Assembly (NCBI GenBank): GCA_964604565.1
Contig: CAZRZN010000217.1
Coordinates: 1-7,367 of the forward strand
Direction: 5' to 3'
Origin: CAZRZN01 sp964604565
Lineage (GTDB): Bacteria > Pseudomonadota > Alphaproteobacteria > Rhodobacterales > Rhodobacteraceae
DNA: 7,367 nucleotides
A program made the translations under genes and the position numbers. Below, one piece after another: positions 1 through 5,485 of this stretch; positions within the stretch are counted from its first letter, which is position 1; each line of letters starts with the position of its first letter. The notes beneath the pieces were generated by a model, which was not told where the DNA came from, made no database searches, and was given only the letters and a program-made list of their open reading frames with translations.

Positions 1-148
1 CCGTCGCCGCACCCGGCCGGCGCCGGCATTCCCGCGTTCGGGCGCTGACGTTTCGGCGCCGGGCGCCACGCAAATATGCGAGAAAACACACGTATTCCCG
101 CACTACCATGAGCCCGGCGCACAGCATTGTCATGCGGTCCGAGCGGTA

Positions 149-262
149 TCAAAACCAGCTTTGAACCGTGCGCGCCCCGTTCGAGATATCCTCGCCAATG
201 CCATCCACGGTGCCGCAGGACGCCAGGGCGCCGGTCAGGACAATCACCATAATTGTTTTCAT
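149..262 (-). CDS. Entericidin-type small lipoprotein
   Basis: A 37-residue protein too short for most gene callers. It starts MKTIMVIVLTGALASCG: one Lys, a hydrophobic stretch, then the lipobox L13-A14-S15-C16, so Cys16 should be the lipidated first residue of the mature protein. The 21-residue mature part contains GIGEDISNGA (21-30), which matches the G-x-GEDIS-x-G core of the entericidin A/B family. The ATG is preceded by TATGAGGCAGAG, giving an AGG Shine-Dalgarno core at close range, and the gene ends in TGA. Entericidins are tiny envelope lipoproteins. In E. coli EcnA and EcnB were described as an antidote/toxin pair linked to stationary-phase lysis, but the role of single alphaproteobacterial copies is unclear. 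Only one copy is seen here. It lies 60 nt downstream of the peptide-binding-protein gene on the same strand and may share its transcript. Family assignment is firm; function is not. Confidence 0.85.
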   Translation of the reverse strand: MKTIMVIVLTGALASCGTVDGIGEDISNGARTVQSWF

Positions 263-287
263 CTCTGCCTCATACTTTCTGTTCTTG

Positions 288-304
288 CGCCGGTTGTCCC
301 GGCG
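288..304 (-). other. Hairpin between binding-protein and entericidin genes
   Basis: A perfect 6-bp stem (CGCCGG/CCGGCG) with a 5-nt loop sits in the 60-nt gap between the binding-protein stop and the entericidin start. No T-run follows on the minus strand, so it is not a convincing terminator. It could stabilise the upstream mRNA end or partly attenuate read-through, or it may be a GC-rich coincidence. Confidence 0.3.
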
Positions 305-322
305 GTCGGCGGGTTGCGGCTG

Positions 323-2143
323 TCAGTCTTCTTGCCACCACCACACGTCGGGCTGAAAACCCAGCCAGTCCCCGTAAATCGGAAGGGTTTCGGGAAATTT
401 CAACTCCTTCGCATGGGCAATGCGGCTGACGGCGTATCTGTCCTGCACAGGAATTACGTAGCGGCCACTTGTCAGGACACGGTCCAGCGCCCGCGCGGCG
501 GCCAGAAAATCCTGGCGCGTCTGCGACTCCAGCAGCGCCTCTATCATCGCATCCGCCGCGGGGGAGGTCATGCCCATCCAGTTGCGCGAACCGGTCTGGT
601 CGGCGGCGTCGCTCCCCCAATAGGCGTATTGCTCGTTTCCGGGGCTCAGCGACAGACCGCGCCGATAGGTGGTCATGTCGAAATCGAAATTGTTCGTGCG
701 CTCCTTGTATTGCGCCGGGTCTATCATCGTGACGCTTGCGTCGATCCCGATCCGCTCCAGCGACTGAATGAAGATCTGCGCCATGGAGACGTTTTCGCTT
801 TGCCCTTGCTGTAACAGGATCTCGAAGGTCAGGGGCTGACCTTCCGCATTCTTCATCTTGCCATCCTGAATCGTCCAGCCGGCCTCAGCCATGAGGTCGA
901 TGGCACGGGCCAGGTTGCGGCGGTTGCGCGCGGTGCCGTCGGAGACGGGCAGGGTGTAGCCCTCCAGGGCGCCGGGCAGCAGATCTTCCTCGAAAGGCTC
1001 CAGCAGGGCGCGGACCTTGCCGGTCGCCGGACCGTCGCGCATACCGAGTTGCGAGTTGCTGAAATAGGATGTGATCCGCGGCTGCGCGCCGCCGGTCAGC
1101 GTGTCGTTGATGTATTCGAAGTTGAAGGCATGGATCATGGCGTCGCGCACCCGCCAGTCGGCAAATTCCGGACGCCGCGTGTTCATCACGAAGCCCGTGA
1201 TCCCGGTCGGTCGGGCATGGGTGATCTCGGATTTCACGATCTCTCCCGACGCGACCGCCGGGAAATCATACTGCGTGACCCATTTGTCCGCGTTGGTCTC
1301 GCGGATGGTGTTGATGATCCCGGCCTTGAACGCCTCGAAGAGCGCCGTGTCGTCGGCAAAGAATTCCAGCCGGATGGTGTCGAGGTTGTTGGTGCCCTGC
1401 CTAAAGGGCAGGTCCTTGCCCCAGTAGTCGGGGTCGCGGTTCAGTTCCACATAGCGGCCGGGTTCATAGTCCCCGATGACGTAGGGTGCAGTGGTGATCG
1501 GCACCAGATCGAGGCTGGAATTCTCGAAATCCAGACCTTCCCATTGTGCCTTCTTCAGGACCGGACGCATCCCGACAAGCAGGGCCAGTTCGGGGTTCTC
1601 CTCGGCAAAGGCAAAGCGGATGGAGCGCGGCCCGGTCTGTTCCATGTTCGCGATCTGGGTCCAGAGCGTGCGATAGCGTGGATGTCCCTTGGTGCCCAGA
1701 GTCTCGTAGGACCACATCACGTCTTCGACGGTGACGGGGCTGCCATCCGAGAATCGGGCCTCCGGGCGCAGGGTAAATTCTACCCACTCGCGGTCCGGTC
1801 CAACCTCTATCGATTCGGCCAATAGGCCGTAAAGCGAGAATGGCTCGTCCCAACTGCGGCCCATCAGGCTCTCGTAAACGAGAAATCTCAACTGCCACGG
1901 CGCGGAGCCTTTCAGGATCAGCGGGTTGAGACTGTCGTAGCTGCCAAGCTCGCCGGTAATGACGGTGCCCCCCGTGGGCGCGTCGGGGTTGGCATAGGGC
2001 AGAGACACAAAATCAGGTGGCAGTTGCGGGTCGCCATACATAGCTATGCCATGCTGAGGCTCCGCAAGGGCGCCACCGGCGCTTAGAATCGCCCCGACGC
2101 TGACGCAGCGGATCGCCAGATTTCGGAAAAAGTTTATGCACAT
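323..2143 (-). CDS. yejA: YejA-like periplasmic peptide-binding protein (SBP family 5)
   Basis: A 606-residue extracellular solute-binding protein of the oligopeptide/nickel class (SBP_bac_5). Residues 1-27 form a Sec signal peptide with probable cleavage after ALA (25-27). The mature start HGIAMYGDPQLPPDF and PYANPDAPTGG (49-59) are typical of the YejA branch, as are ARFSDGSPVTVEDV (129-142) and DYWGKDLP (239-246) followed by DTIRLEFFADDTALFEAFKAG. Length matches E. coli YejA (about 604). YejA feeds peptides, including microcin C, to the YejB/YejE permease and YejF ATPase. No permease or ATPase gene lies next to it, so here it is an orphan within the window and its true partner is unknown. 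The ATG has a rather distant Shine-Dalgarno (AGGGA, 11-nt spacer). Family call is secure; peptide specificity is inferred from homology. Confidence 0.9.
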   Translation of the reverse strand: MCINFFRNLAIRCVSVGAILSAGGALAEPQHGIAMYGDPQLPPDFVSLPYANPDAPTGGTVITGELGSYDSLNPLILKGSAPWQLRFLVYESLMGRSWDEPFSLYGLLAESIEVGPDREWVEFTLRPEARFSDGSPVTVEDVMWSYETLGTKGHPRYRTLWTQIANMEQTGPRSIRFAFAEENPELALLVGMRPVLKKAQWEGLDFENSSLDLVPITTAPYVIGDYEPGRYVELNRDPDYWGKDLPFRQGTNNLDTIRLEFFADDTALFEAFKAGIINTIRETNADKWVTQYDFPAVASGEIVKSEITHARPTGITGFVMNTRRPEFADWRVRDAMIHAFNFEYINDTLTGGAQPRITSYFSNSQLGMRDGPATGKVRALLEPFEEDLLPGALEGYTLPVSDGTARNRRNLARAIDLMAEAGWTIQDGKMKNAEGQPLTFEILLQQGQSENVSMAQIFIQSLERIGIDASVTMIDPAQYKERTNNFDFDMTTYRRGLSLSPGNEQYAYWGSDAADQTGSRNWMGMTSPAADAMIEALLESQTRQDFLAAARALDRVLTSGRYVIPVQDRYAVSRIAHAKELKFPETLPIYGDWLGFQPDVWWWQED

Positions 2144-2184
2144 TATCGCGACGATCCCTGCCTGCCCTTGTTTTCTTGTCCGGG

Positions 2185-2213
2185 AGCGTATCGGTCCTTT
2201 TACGCCTTTTCAA
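2185..2213 (-). promoter_or_regulatory. Putative sigma-70-type promoter for the yejA-like gene
   Basis: On the minus strand TTGAAA (2213-2208) and TACGCT (2190-2185) are separated by exactly 17 nt, 42 nt upstream of the start codon. The -35 is good (5 of 6); the -10 is degenerate (3 of 6). The site lies back to back with the plus-strand promoter at 2223-2251, so the two could interfere or be controlled together. Confidence 0.4.
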
Positions 2214-2223
2214 ACTTTTAGCT
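2197..2223. repeat. Three 9-bp units each beginning CTTTT
   Basis: The units CTTTTACGC, CTTTTCAAA and CTTTTAGCT follow each other without gaps, placing three T-tracts at a strict 9-bp spacing in otherwise GC-rich DNA. They cover the -35 side of both divergent promoters. T-tracts near helical phase bend DNA, so this could act as an UP-element or a protein-binding patch. The array is short and could be chance. Confidence 0.4.
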
Positions 2224-2251
2224 TGGACTCACGCGGTGAAACGCTTATAAA
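2223..2251 (+). promoter_or_regulatory. Putative sigma-70-type promoter for a small RNA
   Basis: TTGGAC (2223-2228) and TATAAA (2246-2251) are spaced by exactly 17 nt. The -10 matches the consensus at 5 of 6 positions. A start at about A2258 is predicted. The nearest plus-strand gene begins 257 nt further on, beyond a strong intrinsic terminator, so the direct product is a short non-coding transcript. Confidence 0.55.
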
Positions 2252-2257
2252 GACTGC

Positions 2258-2332
2258 ACTGCTCGATAGGTTTCTTGCCTGTATGAAACCTGCCTCAATG
2301 ACTTAACCCCGGCTTCGGCCGGGGTTTTTTTT
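2258..2332 (+). ncRNA. Candidate small RNA, about 75 nt, family not recognised
   Basis: The segment has all parts of a free-standing sRNA gene: a promoter (2223-2251), a predicted start near 2258, an internal hairpin, a short unpaired linker and an intrinsic terminator with eight T residues. The internal hairpin has a perfect 7-bp stem, AGGTTTC (2268-2274) with GAAACCT (2285-2291), and a 10-nt loop. The linker 2292-2306 should be single-stranded and includes GCCTCAATG. I recognise no known family: it has no tRNA fold and lacks the CCUCCUCCC loops of the CcsR type. The stretch CTGCCTCA (2290-2297) is complementary to the Shine-Dalgarno region of the entericidin gene, and CCTGCCT (2289-2295) to that of the yejA-like gene. 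Alternatives are a terminated leader of bdhA or a leader-peptide attenuator, since a 7-codon ORF (MKPASMT) ends exactly at the terminator stem. The structure is visible; expression is inferred. Confidence 0.55.
2307..2332 (+). terminator. Strong rho-independent terminator
   Basis: CCCCGGC (2307-2313), a TTCG tetraloop (2314-2317) and GCCGGGG (2318-2324) form a perfect 7-bp GC stem followed by eight T residues (2325-2332). The preceding AA can pair with the first Ts. The T-run exists only in the plus orientation, so the terminated transcript comes from the left on the plus strand, where no protein gene lies. This is the main reason to propose a small RNA upstream. Confidence 0.9.
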
Positions 2333-2362
2333 GGTGCTGTTGTCAGGCATTGCAGCCCTCCG

Positions 2363-2381
2363 AAAGATGACATCTTTGACA
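2363..2381 (+). promoter_or_regulatory. Palindrome overlapping a TTGACA box upstream of bdhA
   Basis: A perfect 15-bp palindrome, AAAGATG-A-CATCTTT (2363-2377), shares its last two bases with a consensus -35 hexamer TTGACA (2376-2381). No good -10 is found 16-18 nt downstream (the 17-nt position reads GAAACG), so the promoter itself is uncertain. The arrangement suits a repressor operator for the bdhA-patatin operon. I cannot assign a regulator family to this motif. Confidence 0.4.
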
Positions 2382-2514
2382 GGTCCGGTCGCTGCGCGGA
2401 AACGCGCTCAGCCGGGATCCGGTTTTATCCCACCGGGTCGCTCAAGAGGTGGTGCATCCTGCCGTCCGCCGCACTATGCTGCACCTGCAAACACATCCGG
2501 ATCAGAGGACAGAC

Positions 2515-3288
2515 ATGTCGCTTCAGGGAAAGACTGCCATTATCACGGGTTCGAATTCCGGCATCGGCTTGGGCATCGCGCATGAGATGGCCAAGGCCGG
2601 TGCCTCGGTCGTGATCAACTCCTTCACCGACAACGAAGAGGATCACGCGCTCGCGCGGGAGATCGCCAATGAGCATGGCGTCGAGGCGCGCTACATCAAG
2701 GCCGACATGTCCGTTGCTGCCGAATGCCGCGCGCTGATCGATCAGGCGGGTGCCTGTGACATTCTGGTGAACAACGCCGGGATCCAGCATGTCGCGCCGA
2801 TCGACGAATTTCCGATCGACAAATGGGATGCCATCATCGCGATCAACATGACCTCGGCCTTTCACACGACCGCCGCCGCCCTGCCAAAGATGCGAGCCGC
2901 AGGCTGGGGCAGGGTGATCAACATCGCCTCAGGTCACGGTCTGCGGGCGTCGCCCTTCAAGGCGGCCTACATCACGGCCAAGCACGGTGTCGTCGGCATG
3001 ACCAAGACCGTCGGACTGGAGACAGCCAAGGAACCGATCACATGCAACGCGGTTTGCCCGGGCTACGTTCTGACCCCTATGGTAGAGGCGCAGATCCCCG
3101 ACACCGCCAAGCAGTACGGCATCTCCGAGGATGAGGCCGTGGATAATGTGATCCTTGCCAAACAGCCGTCCAAGGAATTTGTCACGGTGGAACAGTTGGC
3201 GGGCACGGTCCTGTTCCTGTGTTCCGATGCAGCCGCCCAGATCACCGGGACCAGCATTTCGGTCGATGGCGGCTGGACCGCGGCCTGA
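2515..3288 (+). CDS. bdhA: D-3-hydroxybutyrate dehydrogenase (SDR family)
   Basis: A 257-residue cytoplasmic NAD-dependent short-chain dehydrogenase that interconverts D-3-hydroxybutyrate and acetoacetate, the last step of polyhydroxybutyrate breakdown. Visible motifs are the cofactor glycines TGSNSGIG (11-18), Asp64, NNAG (86-89), and the catalytic set Asn111, Ser139, Tyr152 and Lys156. Residues that bind the acetoacetate carboxylate in characterised Pseudomonas enzymes are also present at a constant offset of three: Gln91, His141, Lys149, Gln193 and Trp254. This separates it from generic SDRs. The C-terminus GTSISVDGGWTAA is typical. The frame is open further upstream (to 2449), but the ATG at 2515 is chosen because AGAGGA lies 5 nt before it and the protein then begins MSLQGKTAIITG, as the family does. 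A patatin-like gene follows after 68 nt with no terminator between, indicating an operon. Confidence 0.95.
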   Translation: MSLQGKTAIITGSNSGIGLGIAHEMAKAGASVVINSFTDNEEDHALAREIANEHGVEARYIKADMSVAAECRALIDQAGACDILVNNAGIQHVAPIDEFPIDKWDAIIAINMTSAFHTTAAALPKMRAAGWGRVINIASGHGLRASPFKAAYITAKHGVVGMTKTVGLETAKEPITCNAVCPGYVLTPMVEAQIPDTAKQYGISEDEAVDNVILAKQPSKEFVTVEQLAGTVLFLCSDAAAQITGTSISVDGGWTAA

Positions 3289-3356
3289 CGGGCAGGGGCA
3301 ACGCCACCGCACCGGCGCAGATCGGAAACCGAAATATCATCGCAAGGGAAACGCGC

Positions 3357-4397
3357 ATGGCAGAGCGGCTCAGGATCAATTTGGCGCTTCAGGGTGGGGG
3401 CGCGCATGGCGCTTTCACCTGGGGCGTGCTGGACCGCCTGCTCGAAGAGCCGGAGATTGAGATCTCGGCGATTTCCGGGACGTCGGCGGGCGCGCTGAAC
3501 GGTGCCGCCGTGAAGGCCGGGTTGCTGACCGGCGGGGCCGAAGCGGCGCGCGCCAATCTGGATTGGCTCTGGCAGCAGATCGGCGCGCTGGAAGATACGG
3601 CCTTGCCGGAATGGATTCATGCCTGGCTGCCGCAGCCGGATGTGATCAGCAAGAGTATCGAGTATTCGCTGCCATACAGCTGGGGTGAGGCTGTCGGCCG
3701 GATGGTGTCGCCTTACGCATGGGGGCCCTTATACAGCAACCCGCTGACCCGCATCGTCGACAAGTTCGATTTCGACCGGGTCTGCGCGCATGAAGGGCCA
3801 GAGCTGTATGTCTGCGCCACGCAGGTGCGAGACGGCAAGATCCGCGTGTTTTCCGGGGACCGGATCACCACGCAGTCGATCATCGCATCGGCCTGCCTGC
3901 CAACCCTGTTTCAGGCAGTCGAAGTCGAGGATCCGAAAACCGGTGAGATCGAGCCGTTCTGGGATGGCGGCTATACCGGCAACCCGGCACTCTTTCCGTT
4001 TTTCCAGCCGCATCTGCCCGACGATGTGGTCGTGGTGAACATCAACCCGTTGCACCGCGACAAGATCCCGATCAGTCCGCCCGAAATCCAGAACCGGGTC
4101 AATGAGATCAGTTTTAATTCGTCTTTGCTGCGCGACTTGCGGGCCATCGATTTCGTTCAGCGCCTCCTGCATTCCGGCGCGCTGTCACCCGGCAGCATGA
4201 AAGATGTGCGCGTGCACATGATTTCGGATGACGCGCTGATGAATGCGCTCTCCGTGGCGACCAAGATGGTTGCCGTGCCAACGGTGCTGTCGCAGCTCAA
4301 GGCAGCTGGCCGCCGGGAGGCGGGCGCCTTTCTCGATGAGCACCGGTCAGATATCGGCACGCGCCAAACCGCCGACCTGCGGGCGATGTTCAACTAG
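3357..4397 (+). CDS. Patatin-like phospholipase/acyl hydrolase
   Basis: A 346-residue serine hydrolase of the patatin family. All three family signatures are present: the oxyanion loop QGGGAHG (12-18), the nucleophile elbow GTSAG (41-45) with Ser43, and DGG (203-205) with Asp203 as the dyad partner. No signal peptide or membrane segment is seen, so it should be cytoplasmic or peripherally membrane- or granule-associated. Patatins cleave acyl esters of lipids; the substrate cannot be read from sequence. Because it follows bdhA in the same probable operon, a role in lipid or polyhydroxybutyrate granule turnover is plausible but unproven. The frame is open upstream from within bdhA, but the ATG at 3357 is preferred: AAGGGA lies 8 nt upstream and the protein then begins directly with the N-terminal strand before the glycine loop. 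It ends in TAG, facing the convergent DUF502 gene. Confidence 0.9.
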   Translation: MAERLRINLALQGGGAHGAFTWGVLDRLLEEPEIEISAISGTSAGALNGAAVKAGLLTGGAEAARANLDWLWQQIGALEDTALPEWIHAWLPQPDVISKSIEYSLPYSWGEAVGRMVSPYAWGPLYSNPLTRIVDKFDFDRVCAHEGPELYVCATQVRDGKIRVFSGDRITTQSIIASACLPTLFQAVEVEDPKTGEIEPFWDGGYTGNPALFPFFQPHLPDDVVVVNINPLHRDKIPISPPEIQNRVNEISFNSSLLRDLRAIDFVQRLLHSGALSPGSMKDVRVHMISDDALMNALSVATKMVAVPTVLSQLKAAGRREAGAFLDEHRSDIGTRQTADLRAMFN

Positions 4398-4619
4398 AGC
4401 CTGTCTGGCGACTGTTGGCGAAGACCATGGGGCGCCGGTCTTGAGCGTCTGATATCTATGACAATCCCAAATTGACGCATGCGCGGGACTTCCCGCTTGG
4501 CCGGATGCTCCATGAAGCAGTCATTGCGCCGAATGATGCGTTGGAGGCCCGGCCCGCAACGAGATCCTGTCAGGCCCGGTCAGGCGGCCCTCGGCGCTCC
4601 CGTCAAGTCAGGGATACGG
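4398..4619. other. Convergent intergenic gap, no gene seen
   Basis: The gap between two converging genes holds no ORF with coding character. Two weak inverted repeats occur: AAGACC (4421-4426) with GGTCTT (4437-4442), and GCGGG (4483-4487) with CCCGC (4492-4496). Neither is followed by a T-run in either direction. GTCAGGC occurs twice at a 10-bp interval near 4569-4585. I see no clear terminator for the bdhA-patatin transcript. Confidence 0.5.
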
Positions 4620-4639
4620 CCCCATCGCGCACGATGGGG
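4620..4639 (-). terminator. Possible hairpin terminator after the DUF502 gene
   Basis: A perfect 8-bp stem, CCCCATCG (4620-4627) with CGATGGGG (4632-4639) and a 4-nt loop, directly abuts the DUF502 stop codon. No T-run follows on the minus strand, so it is not a canonical intrinsic terminator. It may end the psuK-psuG-DUF502 transcript with Rho or protect its 3' end. Confidence 0.45.
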
Positions 4640-5416
4640 TCAGGACGCCTGACGAAGCGGTTCTTCCACCGCCGCCTTGGCCTCCACCCCGTTGGGATAG
4701 ACAAGCCCCGCCGAGATCACCAGCTTGGCCGCGTCCTCCAGCGCCATGTCCAGTTCGATCACGTCCTCGCGCGGAAAGAACAGCAGGAACCCGGATGTCG
4801 GGTTGGGGGTGGTCGGCACGAAAACCGAAAGCATGTCGCCCGTTGTCACCGCCCTTGCGGCGACTTCGCCCTTGGCAACCGTAGAGATGAACCCGATCGC
4901 CCAGATCCCCTTGCGTGGGTATTCGATCAGGCAGGCCTTTTCAAAGCTGCGCTCGCTTTGGGCAAAGATCGTCTCTGCAAGTTGCTTGATGCCGGAATAG
5001 ATCGACCGCACCACCGGGGTGCGTTCCACGAGGGTTTCGGCAAATCCGATCATGGACCGGCCGATCAGGCCTTTGGCGATCCACCCGACGACAATCGTGA
5101 AAATCAGGAAGACGAAGACACCTAGGCCGCGCACGTTGACTTCGATCCTGCCGTCGCCGTTGCGGTCCAGCAGGTCGAACACCAGCGGCCAGCGTGGCCC
5201 GTCCTCGCCAACCATCACACGATTGAGCAAGGCGTTGGGCTGATAGGAATCCGGCACGAAGGGCCAGACGAACCCATCTACCCAGCCGACCACGGTCCAG
5301 ATCAGCCATACGGTCAGACCCACCGGGGCGATCACCACGATGCCCGTCAGGAAAGAGGTGCGGAGCTTGGCAAAAAGCCCCGGTCGCTTGGGTGGCGCAT
5401 CAAAAGGTGTGGTCAT
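4640..5416 (-). CDS. DUF502 family inner-membrane protein with an unusual loop
   Basis: A 258-residue protein of the DUF502 family, which also includes plant LIKE-COV proteins. Its biochemical role is not established. Two membrane helices are evident, about residues 22-46 and 97-118, followed by a long soluble C-terminal domain. The C-terminal half carries family hallmarks: WIAKGLIGRS (112-121), ERTPVVRSIYSGIKQLAET (131-149), PTTPNPTSGFLLFFPR (201-216) and LEDAAKLVISAGLVYPNG (226-243). Between the helices is a segment of about 30 residues that contains DRNGDGRIE (84-92). It resembles the first nine positions of an EF-hand or dockerin calcium loop, with Val instead of an acidic residue at position 12; I do not recall it as part of the family core. 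The ATG has AGGA 6 nt upstream. It lies 69 nt after psuG on the same strand, so co-transcription is likely, but no functional link to pseudouridine is known. Confidence 0.85.
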   Translation of the reverse strand: MTTPFDAPPKRPGLFAKLRTSFLTGIVVIAPVGLTVWLIWTVVGWVDGFVWPFVPDSYQPNALLNRVMVGEDGPRWPLVFDLLDRNGDGRIEVNVRGLGVFVFLIFTIVVGWIAKGLIGRSMIGFAETLVERTPVVRSIYSGIKQLAETIFAQSERSFEKACLIEYPRKGIWAIGFISTVAKGEVAARAVTTGDMLSVFVPTTPNPTSGFLLFFPREDVIELDMALEDAAKLVISAGLVYPNGVEAKAAVEEPLRQAS

Positions 5417-5485
5417 CGCAGATCCTGTTACGATCGCAGAGAAACTAGGCGCTCGCGCTCGGCTCTACAATGGCCAAGCGGCGTT

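Noticed and set aside
55..67. GGCGCC-G-GGCGCC repeat as a terminator
   Set aside because: Each half is itself a palindrome and no T-run follows on either strand.
1..148. Open frames at the left edge, including a minus-strand frame with ATG at 133 and a plus-strand frame ending at 161
   Set aside because: Translations are Arg-rich and low in complexity, match no family I recognise and have no ribosome site. The edge truncates them, so no call is justified.
161..814. 217-residue plus-strand ORF antisense to the yejA-like and entericidin genes
   Set aside because: Composition is that of an antisense shadow in GC-rich DNA; both genes on the opposite strand have clear family motifs.
1049..1825. 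258-residue plus-strand ORF inside the yejA-like gene
   Set aside because: Antisense shadow of a conserved coding region, with no motif of its own.
2449..2514. Longer N-terminus for BdhA
   Set aside because: The extra 22 residues are not part of the family and ATG 2515 has a well-placed AGAGGA.
3219..3356. Longer N-terminus for the patatin overlapping bdhA
   Set aside because: The extension is Arg-rich shadow sequence of bdhA; ATG 3357 has its own Shine-Dalgarno and gives a normal family start.
4421..4496. Terminator for the bdhA-patatin transcript
   Set aside because: The two inverted repeats here are short and have no downstream T-run.
4472..5125. 217-residue plus-strand ORF across the convergent gap
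   Set aside because: Most of it is antisense to the DUF502 gene and it shows no recognisable protein features.
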